From Gillisia limnaea DSM 15749 (GTDB lineage: Bacteria; Bacteroidota; Bacteroidia; Flavobacteriales; Flavobacteriaceae), in the NCBI RefSeq assembly GCF_000243235.1, contig NZ_JH594606.1:415666-479665 (forward strand): a stretch of DNA of 64,000 nt, written 5' to 3'. Position numbers and translations under genes: made by a program. Under the pieces are notes generated by a model. That model had not been told where the DNA came from. It worked only from the letters and a program-made list of their open reading frames with translations, and did not search any database. This document shows, one piece after another, positions 7,842 through 16,739 of this stretch (position 1 is its first letter; every line of letters starts with the position of its first letter).

Positions 7842-9542
7842 ATGAAAAAAATTATTTTATTCCTTGCTATCAGTCTGCTTTATTCCTGTAAAACTCCCCC
7901 ACCAACGGTTGTAGCAAAAGCTCCTGAGGTTGGACTTATTACAGATAAGGCCATGGTTGTTTCTGCACGTGCAGAAGCTTCAAAAATTGCAGCCGACATT
8001 ATGAAACAAGGCGGAAATGCGTTTGATGCGATGGTTGCTACAGAAATGGCACTCGCCGTAAGCTATCCATTTGCCGGCAGCCTTGGCGGTGGTGGTTTTA
8101 TGGTTTTTAGAAAAGCTAATGGAGAAATAGGAAGCCTTGATTTCAGGGAAAAAGCCCCACTTGCATCTTCTAAAAATATGTATCTGGATGAAAATGGAGA
8201 TCCGGTACCTGAAAAAAGTCAGTTAGGTTCGCTTGCTATAGGAGTACCTGGTACTGTAGCCGGAATATTTTCGGTTCATGAAAAACTGGGTTCTTTACCT
8301 ATTTCTAAAATCCTTACTCCGGTAATTGAACTGGCAAAAAGAGGATATGTAGTTACCGAAGGTCAGGCCGAAGGTTTAAATAATTACAAGTCAGAATTTA
8401 AGAAGGTTAACCACGAAGAGATCCTTTATACTAGAAGTTATTCCGCAGGAGATACCATAAAAAATCCAGCTCTGGCAAGAACTTTAGAAAAATTAATGAT
8501 CAATGGAAGAGATGAATATTACGGCGGTAGCACTGGTGAAACCCTTGTTAAATTCATTCAGGAAAATGGCGGGATCGTCACCCTGGAAGACCTTCTAAAC
8601 TATGAAACGGTTTGGAGAGAACCTGTAACTTTTAATTATAAAGACTTAAGAATAATTTCTATGGCACCTCCTTCCAGTGGTGGAATTGCATTAGCGCAAA
8701 TTATGAAAATGATCAATCCATATCCTATTGATGAATATGGTCATAATAACTTAAAATACATTCAAATACTCACAGAGGCTGAACGACGCGCTTATGCCGA
8801 TAGGAGTTTTTATTTAGGCGACCCAGATTTTTATGAAGTACCTGTAGAAACGCTAACCAGTGAAGCCTATTTAAAAGACCGGATGAGCAGTTTTAGTTTT
8901 CAGGAAGCCACCGCCTCCTCCAGCTTAAAGCATGGTCAAATTCCAGGGTATGAAAGTGAGGAAACCACCCACTACTCTATCGTAGACCAATTTGGAAATG
9001 CCATCGCTGTTACTTCAACTTTAAATGGCGCTTATGGCTCTAAGCTTTATGTTGAGGAATTAGGTTTCTTTCTGAATAATGAAATGGATGACTTCAGCGC
9101 AAAACCGGGAGTTCCAAATATGTTCGGGTTGATAGGAGCGGAAGCTAATTCTATTGAACCAGGAAAAAGAATGTTGAGTTCTATGACGCCAACAATTGTT
9201 GAAAAAAACGGCGAATTTTGGATGACAGTAGGAACACCAGGAGGTTCCACAATTATAACCTCCGTACTACAAACCATTCTTAATGTGGCAGAATTTGATA
9301 TGGGGATGCAGGAGGCTGTAAATGCTCCCCGCTTTCATCATCAATGGTTACCGGATGAGATTTGGTTTGAGCCAAATGCCTTTGATAAAACATTGCTGGA
9401 AAAACTAAAAATGAAAGGCTATAATGTTCAGGAAGGTAATTCCAGAATCATTGGAAAAGTAGATGCTATTCTTAGACTACCTAACGGCAAACTCGAAGGT
9501 GGAGCCGATAAACGCGGGGATGATACGGCCATTGGATTTTAG
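7842..9542 (+). CDS. ggt: Gamma-glutamyltransferase
   Basis: A 566-residue Ntn hydrolase, exported as a probable lipoprotein (MKKIILFLAISLLYSC). It hydrolyses or transfers the gamma-glutamyl group of glutathione and related compounds in the periplasm. The precursor should self-cleave before Thr375 in EETTHYSIVD, giving an alpha chain of ~358 residues after signal removal and a beta chain of ~192; the PPSSGG oxyanion/substrate loop is at about 276-281 and the SMTP and GTPGG loops follow. A decayed second copy of the 3' end lies at 10508-10820. Preceded by a structured repeat shared with the convergent lipoprotein gene. Confidence 0.92.
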   Translation: MKKIILFLAISLLYSCKTPPPTVVAKAPEVGLITDKAMVVSARAEASKIAADIMKQGGNAFDAMVATEMALAVSYPFAGSLGGGGFMVFRKANGEIGSLDFREKAPLASSKNMYLDENGDPVPEKSQLGSLAIGVPGTVAGIFSVHEKLGSLPISKILTPVIELAKRGYVVTEGQAEGLNNYKSEFKKVNHEEILYTRSYSAGDTIKNPALARTLEKLMINGRDEYYGGSTGETLVKFIQENGGIVTLEDLLNYETVWREPVTFNYKDLRIISMAPPSSGGIALAQIMKMINPYPIDEYGHNNLKYIQILTEAERRAYADRSFYLGDPDFYEVPVETLTSEAYLKDRMSSFSFQEATASSSLKHGQIPGYESEETTHYSIVDQFGNAIAVTSTLNGAYGSKLYVEELGFFLNNEMDDFSAKPGVPNMFGLIGAEANSIEPGKRMLSSMTPTIVEKNGEFWMTVGTPGGSTIITSVLQTILNVAEFDMGMQEAVNAPRFHHQWLPDEIWFEPNAFDKTLLEKLKMKGYNVQEGNSRIIGKVDAILRLPNGKLEGGADKRGDDTAIGF

Positions 9543-10186
9543 ATTGAACATAAATAAAATGGATCTGGATCGTCATATTCAATAAAATAAAATCCAAAAA
9601 CATTGGCCTGATCCCTTGTAAAACATAAAACTTCTATTGGTAAATAATGTTCTAAACCTTCTCTAATGTTTATTTCTAACGGTAAGGAATTAGATACAAG
9701 GGTATTTAATTGTATGGGATTATCTTCATTCCCTTTTCTTGGTGCCATCATTATAATTTGTGAATCTTTTCCACTATTATTTAACACTGCAAAATATTCC
9801 AGGGTATAAGTACCTACTGGTAACATTAACTTTTTATCTTCAACTGTATTCCAGGTATCCAAAATAGCGTCATTGTTTGTATCATAACCATTTGGGCTCA
9901 TTTCAAATTCATGAAATCCAGATTTACTATTACCATAAAAACAATTTCCTTGACTATCCTTTAATGCAATTCTCACCATTTTTAAAGATTTAGAGCAATC
10001 CATTTGTTTATAAGCGATTACTGTCCCCACACTTCGGGAATTTACTACAGGAACAGTTCCAAACGAAAGCATTCCAACACCATTTGGATTTTCTGAAATA
10101 ATAGTTGAATCATCATTTTTACTGCAGCTTGAAATTAAGAACAGAACTGCAAGAACAAACGAGTGTGAAATTTTAAGAGTTTTCAT
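9539..10186 (-). CDS. Small lipoprotein, N-terminal-module paralog
   Basis: A 215-residue lipoprotein (SPII signal ending LFLISSC). I do not recognise a named domain, but its body aligns by eye with the first ~200 residues of the three large lipoproteins at 13531-18320: MLSFGTVPV matches TLSFGALLN, YTLEYFAVLN matches YVLDYFAVYD, NSLPLEINIREGL matches NALPLAIDLRAGV, and VLCF...VFGFYFIEYDD matches VLCYDD..EYGYLFFEI. It is therefore a single-module member of that family, without the C-terminal extension. It overlaps the ggt stop by four bases on the opposite strand and has the same leader repeat as ggt. Confidence 0.7.
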   Translation of the reverse strand: MKTLKISHSFVLAVLFLISSCSKNDDSTIISENPNGVGMLSFGTVPVVNSRSVGTVIAYKQMDCSKSLKMVRIALKDSQGNCFYGNSKSGFHEFEMSPNGYDTNNDAILDTWNTVEDKKLMLPVGTYTLEYFAVLNNSGKDSQIIMMAPRKGNEDNPIQLNTLVSNSLPLEINIREGLEHYLPIEVLCFTRDQANVFGFYFIEYDDPDPFYLCSI

Positions 10187-10200
10187 AGGTGTTTTTTATG

Positions 10201-10287
10201 GTTTTTTAATTCTCTCCCGAAGCTAACGGGAGCAATTCGCATAAATTAATCGTTAATTGTTACATATTCGCGTTATGCTCATTTCAT
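10201..10287 (-). repeat. Leader repeat, copy 2 (upstream of small lipoprotein)
   Basis: Read on the minus strand this runs ATGAAATGAGCATAACG to CTCCCGTTAGCTTCGGGAG and then an A-rich run, ending 15 bases before the lipoprotein ATG. It is the inverted counterpart of 7741-7826. The distal hairpin (CTCCCG/CGGGAG) is longer than in copy 1. Confidence 0.7.
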
Positions 10288-10463
10288 ACTATTTTGATTT
10301 AAATAATTTGAAAAAATCCGAAAATGAATCAATCTCACTTCTGAAATTTCACAAATAGAATTAAGTAATTATAAAGGGGCCTTAAGGGGATATTTTTTTA
10401 CAGATTGAGGGAGATGGAAATTATCTGTAAGAGAAACTAAAATTAATGAAAAAGGATTGGTTT

Positions 10464-10492
10464 AAATAGGGGAAAAAACCCCTATTTTTTTT
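10464..10492 (+). terminator. Rho-independent terminator-like hairpin
   Basis: AAATAGGGG, a six-A loop and CCCCTATTT followed by a T run form a strong intrinsic terminator on the plus strand. No intact plus-strand gene ends just before it; it directly precedes the decayed ggt fragment, so it may be a relic or end an unseen small transcript. Confidence 0.65.
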
Positions 10493-10507
10493 ACTATAAA
10501 TTTCAAT

Positions 10508-10820
10508 TTTGGACGGCAGTGAGAATTCCCGGAGGTTCAACTACTAGCACATCCTTTATGCAAACAATTTTAAATGCGGAAGAATTTAAGATGAGGATGC
10601 CGGAAGCGGTAAATGCTCCACGATTACATCATTAATGGTTACCGGATGAAATTTGGTTTGAACCAAATGCGTTTGATTAAGGATTGCTTTAAAACCTACA
10701 GGAAAAAGGCTAATAATGTTCAGTAAGGAACTCAAAGATAATTGGAAAGGTGGAAGCAATTTTAAAATTACCGAATTGCAAACTGGAAGGCGGAGTAGAT
10801 AAACGCGTTGTTGCGTCTTA
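10508..10820 (+). pseudogene. Decayed 3' fragment of a second ggt
   Basis: This stretch matches the last third of the intact ggt (9225-9541) nearly base for base in places, for example GGTTACCGGATGAAATTTGG and the GGAGGTTC..AC run. Translation in the ggt frame is broken by stop codons (CATTAATGG in place of CATCAATGG, GATTAAGG in place of GATAAAAC) and small indels; the terminal DKR motif survives as GATAAACGCG. The 5' two thirds are missing. It is a relic of a tandem or dispersed ggt copy. Confidence 0.85.
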
Positions 10821-11063
10821 GTTCATTTTTTATATTTCTGTAAGTCAAAATAATAGCATGAATTAAAACATAATTATGTTAAAGTTTTGTACCGGGATTT
10901 AGTTAAAAATCTCCTAAAGAAAAGTGGGGAAATATTCCACACATAAATGGGCATTCTACAAAAAATCACACGTATAGCCATGTGTCGCTTAGAATCAGTT
11001 TAATACCTTTTGAACACAAAGTTAATAATTAAGGCTTCTATATATTTTTTCAATTAGATGCTA

Positions 11064-11096
11064 AAAAAAAAGGTCTGGTAAAACCAGACCTTTTTA
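11064..11096. terminator. Bidirectional terminator after the astacin gene
   Basis: AAAAAGGTCTGG, loop TAAAA, CCAGACCTTTTT. The stem has A and T tracts on both sides and lies about 20 bases past the stop of the minus-strand metalloprotease gene. Confidence 0.85.
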
Positions 11097-11114
11097 TAAA
11101 AATTACGTTAAAAA

Positions 11115-12161
11115 CTATCTATAGTACCAAATACCATTCACAAGTTTTACAGCCCGCATACCGTATGGGCCGTTGTAATACCAGTTATCGTAATAACGAA
11201 GAACGGTCAAACCGGCAATGGTATAATATTCCCCATTTATATAGGTAGGTTCTGTAGGAGACGTTGTAGATGGATACATTGATTTTATACCCTGCAAATC
11301 ACCATTTGAAAGGGAAGTTCTCTGAACTGAATAACTACTACCATTCGCTCTGGTGATAGTTGGTTGCCCATTATTCGAAAATGAATAAGGACCGTACATC
11401 ATGATAGAACCAAAATCCAAAGAGGAGGTATACTCTTTCCCATCAAATCCGCTTTGTGCATAGGTTTTAAAGTTATGCTCAGTTCCACTTTGAATGTTAT
11501 CCCATTGGATCGCTATATGACTGTCTCTGTCAATTCTGCTCTGTTCATGCCATAAACCAACAGCATGACCTATCTCGTGAATTGTACTTCCTGTGGTACA
11601 TCCGGAGGCCAGGCTAATGTTTTGCCTTCCTCCTACCATTCCTATATAGGAAGAACAACCAGAACCAGTAGTGAAATGAATGTAGTTGGATTGACTGGTC
11701 CTTTTTACAAATTTAAGGGAAGTATTTGATTCCCAATGACTTATGGCGTCGGAAACTCTTTTTTGATCGGGAAGATTTGAGTCAATCGCATAATAAACGG
11801 TATTATCAGGCCATCTGGCAGATGTTCTTCCAACACTCTTTTGCTGTGAAGGGGTTTCACCTTCTTCATAAACCAGTTTGACCTCACTTGAGGTTACCAT
11901 ATCTTCAGAGAAAATAATGTCTCCCTCGTAGATCAAATCTCCATCTATTTGTTCGACAGTGATTTTTTGACCTGCAAAATATACATCTTTAAGTTTTCCT
12001 GATTCTGTGGGGTAAGCCACTTCAACATTGGCTAATAGGGAAGTTGTTTCTGAAATTTGAGTAGTCTGCTCTTCTGTAAACTCCTGGTCGGTAATTTCGT
12101 CTTTTGTACAGGACAGAATAGCTAGGGCCGGTAATAAATACAATAAATGAGTCTTTCTCAT
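11115..12161 (-). CDS. Astacin-family (M12A) zinc metalloprotease lipoprotein
   Basis: A 348-residue secreted lipoprotein protease (signal LLYLLPALAILSC). Residues 20-110 look like a propeptide; the catalytic domain spans ~115-300 with the astacin zinc motif HEIGHAVGLWHE (His195, Glu196, His199, His205) and the Met-turn SIMMYG at 252-257. A short aromatic-rich tail follows (YYTIAGLTVLRYYDNWYY), not recognised. Relatives include flavastacin. It probably degrades extracellular protein or acts on cell-surface proteins. Single gene with its own terminator. Confidence 0.9.
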   Translation of the reverse strand: MRKTHLLYLLPALAILSCTKDEITDQEFTEEQTTQISETTSLLANVEVAYPTESGKLKDVYFAGQKITVEQIDGDLIYEGDIIFSEDMVTSSEVKLVYEEGETPSQQKSVGRTSARWPDNTVYYAIDSNLPDQKRVSDAISHWESNTSLKFVKRTSQSNYIHFTTGSGCSSYIGMVGGRQNISLASGCTTGSTIHEIGHAVGLWHEQSRIDRDSHIAIQWDNIQSGTEHNFKTYAQSGFDGKEYTSSLDFGSIMMYGPYSFSNNGQPTITRANGSSYSVQRTSLSNGDLQGIKSMYPSTTSPTEPTYINGEYYTIAGLTVLRYYDNWYYNGPYGMRAVKLVNGIWYYR

Positions 12162-12819
12162 AACTTGGGGTAAAGTTTTTAATGAACAAATTTTATTTAG
12201 TGTCCATAGGTTAATAATTTCTTAATGATCAGGGTTGTTTCAAACTTCATTCCATTATAATCATGCAAAGCGCTTTACAATTTCAATTATCCCTCTTCCA
12301 ATAAATTTTTGTAGGAAAAACTTATTAGAAACTGAATAACTGGAAAAAAATCCAAACATTTTATACAAATTCGGGGGGAGAAATCTGTACAGAACTTTAA
12401 CTTAAGTTTAGCTAAACTACATAAAAAATGTTAACGTCCAATTTTTTTTGTAAGAAATTTATTTCAGGTTATGGCAAATTATCCATTTTGGATCGCTTAA
12501 AGGTAAAATTAGACGATAAAAAACACTGCTCACTTTCTAATTTCCTCTACCAAAAAATGAATGAAAATTCATTTTATTACTGCTAAAAATTTTTAATTGT
12601 AACAGTATATAATTTTATTATGAAACTTTTTATTTAAAAATTATCTGAATCTGTTTTGGCGAATACGGTTGAAAATTTCCATAAAATTTCCAAGTGGAGG
12701 ATATGTTAAATTTATCCCTGTAGAATGATTTTTTTGGAAACAAATGTGTTATTTTTTTGGGTCAATTCAAATTAAGATGTAATTCTCCTTTATGACAAAG
12801 GAAAATCTACTACATCCTT
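12162..12819. other. AT-rich intergenic region upstream of the protease
   Basis: No gene recognised. The stretch is strongly AT-rich with frequent stops in all frames. It holds the upstream control region of the astacin gene, but no convincing TAnnTTTG box could be placed. Confidence 0.4.
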
Positions 12820-13290
12820 TCATCCGGCTTTTTGGGTCAAGCCACTGAAGTAATTAATTAACAGCAAACAATAGCAGAACCGACTCAGGAATTCAAGCTA
12901 TATACTCACCAATTAACGAAATGGAAGAATGATTTTCAGACAATGCAGGTAAGATATTTCGTATCGGTCAATCAATCGACAGCTTCAGAAGTATGAAAAA
13001 TAGCAGTATAACCTACCACTAAATAGGCGAACTCAAGGTAGAGGAGGATTGGTTAAAACAAAGGCGCTATTATTTCCAATGTATTACGTGGAGCATTTCG
13101 AAAGGGATAGGTACACGATAAACATATGCAGACAATGCGAGCTGCTGAAAAATCACGCAGCACTTATTGATTATACCCACTTCAAACCTACAGAGAAGAG
13201 GCTTTAATTTGATGCAAATCTTAGACGAGATTTACTTGTAAGATCCTATTCTTGACAGGCGCATGATCAAAGAATAATGCAATGGAATAA
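12820..13290 (+). pseudogene. IS3-family transposase remnant (orfA/orfB)
   Basis: Translated pieces in changing frames match IS3-group transposases. QTIAEPTQEFKLYTHQLTKW is the orfA helix-turn-helix; IGELKVEEDWLKQRR is the orfA leucine-zipper tail; RQCELLK..RSTYY-like and PTEKRLNLMQILDEIYL, then DPILDRRMI, are the start of orfB. Many stops and frameshifts separate them, and the DDE catalytic region and terminal inverted repeats are absent. It is an old, inactive insertion between the protease and the lipoprotein cluster. Confidence 0.75.
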
Positions 13291-13403
13291 AATTAGAGTT
13301 ACGAAATTTCCTTCCAAAGTTTAAGAAACCTCTGCATTAATACCTTTACAAAACCTTCATTCTACACCTAACCATTTTGTCCATTACATCAAATCTATAA
13401 AAA

Positions 13404-13436
13404 TAAAAAAGCTGCCCAAATTAATTGGACAGCCTT
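13404..13436 (-). terminator. Terminator of the lipoprotein cluster
   Basis: On the minus strand GGCTGTCCAA, TTAA loop, TTTGGGCAGC and a T-rich tail (TTTTTTATTTTT) form an intrinsic terminator with one mismatch, about 95 bases after the stop at 13531. Confidence 0.75.
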
Positions 13437-13530
13437 GTCTATTAACACCGGGTTTAACCGGTTGTCAATGAGACTAACTTCGCGATTTGGTCATCCCCCC
13501 GGTTGACCAACCGCTCGGTTATTCTTATTA

Positions 13531-15087
13531 CTATTGGCAAATATTTGCTGAAAATTCTACAGATAGAGGATAATCTAATCCATCTGGAAAGGTATTCAGG
13601 TCAATTTCATACGTGATACTAAAATCATTTTCGCCTATATTTTCTACACAAATTTGAGTATTTACAAAAGCTGGCAAAGAAATTTCAGCATCTGTCGCAA
13701 CCCATCCTTCGAATAAATCTACGGAAATCAAGATATTATTAACACCTGAAGCTTCGAGGTCAAAAGTGATTGTACCTACTTCATTTCCATCATCCAGCAA
13801 TGGATAAAAAGGATCTTGTCCCACAGGTAAATTTGGATCTAAATCAACCGATTGTGTAAAGGTTAATGTATCACATCCTTCCCCTGGCGCAGGGATACAG
13901 CCATTATCTACAGGACACCCATTTTCTCCTGCCGGCCCTGAAACTCCTGCTTCGGTTGGACAATCATCTTCAGAGTTAATTATGTTGTCGCCATCACAAT
14001 CAAAAGATCCCCAATTTGGATTATCTTCATCACACTTGTTTAAGGTCCCATCATTATCACAATCTGCAGAAGGATTTGTAGGGTCACATTCATTACCATT
14101 ACCCGGGTCATCCTCCAATAGATCGGGAACATCACCCATGTTACAATTTCCCTCCCTGAAGTGGAAGTACTCTGTGGTACCATCGTCTACATTCAATGCT
14201 CTAACATCGGCATCAGTGATAACACCGGCGCGAATCACCTCTTCGGTCACATCCCCATAAGCATCAGAATTAAGCAATGTAATTTCAAAATAATACTCAT
14301 CTTCACCCTCAGTATCTGGCAAAGCAAAACATACAGGTTCCGCGTAGGCATCCCCATTATCATAAGTACCCGTTACATTTGGTATATCAGTATAAAGGAT
14401 CGTTCCGGAAGAACTGTTTCCAGACCATACACTTACACTATAAGAAGCAGGGTAATGTCTTCCATCATCATCACAGTAGTTACCAAAAATACAGAATTTG
14501 ATAGCCTCATTTTGATCAATTTCGAAGAATAAATATCCATATTCATTTACAAAACGATCATCATAACACAGCACGTCTACTTCAACGTATTTTTTCACAC
14601 CTGCACGAAGGTCAATAGCGAGTGGCAGTGCATTATCTACAAAGGCTGAAAGATCATCCTCGTCCCCACCCATAGGGGCCAGCCATATTAAAGTTCCACT
14701 TTCATCGTAAACGGCAAAATAATCCAAAACATACTCATCGGGATTCAACTCCAGTTCGGAATCTTCCTTAGTGAACATTTGACCATTTGCAAGGTCTACA
14801 CGAAGTCTTTCCTCCCCGTTTGCCCATTCAATACTTTCCCCATCCAGGGAAAGACCAATCACAACATAATCTGCTGTTCCTTCTGTACATTCAGGCACGC
14901 CATCTAAAAAGCCAAGATGAGCTTTATTAGCTGCACGGTTTGTTGTGAGGTCATTTAAAAGTGCCCCAAAAGACAAAGTCGCTTTTTCCGGGTCAAGGTT
15001 CTGGACTCCGGCCTCCTCTTTGCTACAAGAGGAAAATATCATTACAAATATTGCCAAAAAGGCAATATTGAGTTTGAAATTTTTCAT
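13531..15087 (-). CDS. Modular lipoprotein with TSP3-like calcium repeats (paralog 3)
   Basis: A 518-residue lipoprotein (signal ends MIFSSC). Residues ~30-325 are the module shared with the genes at 15165 and 16740 (TLSFGALLN, LPLAIDLRAGV, VDVLCYDDRFVNEYGYLFFE, PASYSVSVWSG, EYYFEITLLNSD, HFREG). Then follow Asp/Cys-rich thrombospondin type 3 repeats, ~330-395 (DCDNDGTLNKCDEDNPNW, DCDGDNIINSEDDCP), which usually bind calcium and form a stiff spacer. The last ~120 residues are a beta-sandwich-like domain not recognised. Likely displayed on the outer membrane. Third in a row of three paralogs. Confidence 0.8.
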   Translation of the reverse strand: MKNFKLNIAFLAIFVMIFSSCSKEEAGVQNLDPEKATLSFGALLNDLTTNRAANKAHLGFLDGVPECTEGTADYVVIGLSLDGESIEWANGEERLRVDLANGQMFTKEDSELELNPDEYVLDYFAVYDESGTLIWLAPMGGDEDDLSAFVDNALPLAIDLRAGVKKYVEVDVLCYDDRFVNEYGYLFFEIDQNEAIKFCIFGNYCDDDGRHYPASYSVSVWSGNSSSGTILYTDIPNVTGTYDNGDAYAEPVCFALPDTEGEDEYYFEITLLNSDAYGDVTEEVIRAGVITDADVRALNVDDGTTEYFHFREGNCNMGDVPDLLEDDPGNGNECDPTNPSADCDNDGTLNKCDEDNPNWGSFDCDGDNIINSEDDCPTEAGVSGPAGENGCPVDNGCIPAPGEGCDTLTFTQSVDLDPNLPVGQDPFYPLLDDGNEVGTITFDLEASGVNNILISVDLFEGWVATDAEISLPAFVNTQICVENIGENDFSITYEIDLNTFPDGLDYPLSVEFSANICQ

Positions 15088-15116
15088 AATTATTAAAATT
15101 TTAGTTAGTAGTAAAA

Positions 15117-15158
15117 TAATAATTAACTGGTCAGGAAATTCCTGGCCAGTTAATTATT
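15117..15158. terminator. Perfect-type hairpin between paralogs 2 and 3
   Basis: AATAATTAACTGG..CAGGAA pairs with TTCCTG..CCAGTTAATTATT over some 20 bases with one mismatch. It lies directly after the stop of the gene at 15165 and before the start of the gene at 15087, so it may end or attenuate readthrough. Confidence 0.65.
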
Positions 15159-15164
15159 CCACAA

Positions 15165-16619
15165 TTAGTTAGTACAGTTTGACACCTCTCCACAAGCTAC
15201 AGGAAGTGTTGCCTGATAACTACCATCTACCATTCTTCCATGAGCAACTACAACTAAATTCTCCCAATTTGATATTGAAAGGCCACTTATATTGAAAGTT
15301 CTTTGATAAATGTATGAACCATCGGAACTTGCCATAGGGAAATCTCCATTTTCAAAATCAAGTGGAAGCAGAACTGGACCATAGAATGGCAATCCCTCAG
15401 CGATGCTTATAAGTCCATTACCATCAGTATCTGCAGAAGCAGGAGGACAGGTAGCATTAGCCCCGCTATCTAATCCATGGATATGCTGTGGATGCATCTG
15501 GTTAGGAGTTACACCGGCAGCAAGAACTGTTGCCTTTAATACATTACCCTTAACCTGGAAATAAGCAAAAACTGATGAATTAGACCCATTAAGTGAATTA
15601 GCACAAGTTTTGTAATACATCTCTTCATCTAAAGGATTTTCAAAAATCGGTACGTTATCTTCTCCATCACATCCTTCACGGAAATGGAAGTATTCAAGAT
15701 TGTTCTCACCGTCAAAGAAAGTTCTAACAACATCATCGGTAATCGAACCTCTTCTGATTACTCTTTCTACTACATCACCGTACTCATCAGAATTTAGCAA
15801 AGTAATTTCAAAATAATACTCGTCCTCACCCGCTGTATCTGGCAAAGCAAAACACAATGGTTCAGCATAGAAATCCCCATTGTCATAAGTTCCTGTTACA
15901 TTTTGTACCTCATTATAAAGCACAGTTCCGGAAGAGTCATCTCCAGACCATACATTTACACTATAGGAAGCGGGAAAGTGTCTTCCACCATCTGAAGGAG
16001 GACAAACATTTCCGAAAATACAAAATTTGATAGCCTCGTTTTCATTGATGTCGAAGAATAAATATCCATATTCATTTACAAAACGATCGTCATAACACAG
16101 CACGTCTACTTCAACATATTTTTTCACACCTGCACGAAGGTCAATAGCAAGTGGCAGTGGGTTATCTACAAAATTGGAAAGGTCATCATCATCCCCACCC
16201 ATAGGTGCAATCCAGATCATGGTCCCATCAGCAGTAAACACAGCAAAATAGTCTAATGAATAGTTTCCAGGCTCCAATTCCAGTTCAGAATCCTCTTCAG
16301 TAAACATTTGGCCATTTACCAAATCTACACGATAGGCATTTCCTTCTCCATCATCCCCAACAACGTTAGCTCCGTCACGGGATAGGATTATTTCAACATA
16401 GGCCGCTGTTCCTTCTGAGCATTCGGGAACACCGTCTAAAAAGCCAATATGGCCTTTCGTAGCGGCACGGTCACTTATAAGATCATTTAGTAAAGCCCCG
16501 AAGGATAAGGTAGCCATATTATCGGGATCATTGCCTGTTGTAGCTTCCTCTTTACTACAAGAGGTAAAGATCATTGCAAAGGCGGCCAGATAGGCTATTT
16601 TTAGTTTAAAGTTTTTCAT
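15165..16619 (-). CDS. Modular lipoprotein with CHRD-like C-terminus (paralog 2)
   Basis: A 484-residue lipoprotein (signal ends MIFTSC). The N-terminal ~310 residues are very similar to the paralogs at 13531 and 16740. Instead of TSP3 repeats, the C-terminal ~160 residues carry MHPQHIHG and a later VVVAHGRMVDGSYQATLPVAC, resembling the CHRD/superoxide-dismutase-like fold in which such His-rich strands occur; whether it binds metal is unknown. A DTDGNGLISIAEG loop resembles an EF-hand/dockerin calcium loop. Middle gene of three, separated by hairpins on both sides. Confidence 0.8.
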   Translation of the reverse strand: MKNFKLKIAYLAAFAMIFTSCSKEEATTGNDPDNMATLSFGALLNDLISDRAATKGHIGFLDGVPECSEGTAAYVEIILSRDGANVVGDDGEGNAYRVDLVNGQMFTEEDSELELEPGNYSLDYFAVFTADGTMIWIAPMGGDDDDLSNFVDNPLPLAIDLRAGVKKYVEVDVLCYDDRFVNEYGYLFFDINENEAIKFCIFGNVCPPSDGGRHFPASYSVNVWSGDDSSGTVLYNEVQNVTGTYDNGDFYAEPLCFALPDTAGEDEYYFEITLLNSDEYGDVVERVIRRGSITDDVVRTFFDGENNLEYFHFREGCDGEDNVPIFENPLDEEMYYKTCANSLNGSNSSVFAYFQVKGNVLKATVLAAGVTPNQMHPQHIHGLDSGANATCPPASADTDGNGLISIAEGLPFYGPVLLPLDFENGDFPMASSDGSYIYQRTFNISGLSISNWENLVVVAHGRMVDGSYQATLPVACGEVSNCTN

Positions 16620-16693
16620 GATTTAATAGTTTAGATTAATAATATATTTAGAATGGTTAATAAAATATTTATTCATTTAATTTGAATAATTAA

Positions 16694-16728
16694 GTAACCA
16701 CCCGAGGTTTAAAAGATCGGGTGGTTAT
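16694..16728. terminator. Hairpin between paralogs 1 and 2
   Basis: AACCACCCGA and TCGGGTGGTT form a perfect 10-bp stem with an 11-base loop, about 12 bases past the stop of the gene at 16740. The T tract on the minus strand is weak, so attenuation rather than full termination is possible. Confidence 0.6.
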
Positions 16729-16739
16729 ATTAATTAAGT

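Noticed and set aside
7741..10287. Inverted leaders as integron attC sites
   Set aside because: No core GTTRRRY/RYYYAAC pairs, no integron integrase, and the copies are inverted instead of in direct array.
13440..13515. CCGGGTTTAACCGGTT and GGTTGACCAACC as possible attachment or IS end sites
   Set aside because: No matching partner at the far side of the IS3 remnant or the lipoprotein array; a weak likeness near 19650 (GGGGGGATC) is too short to count.
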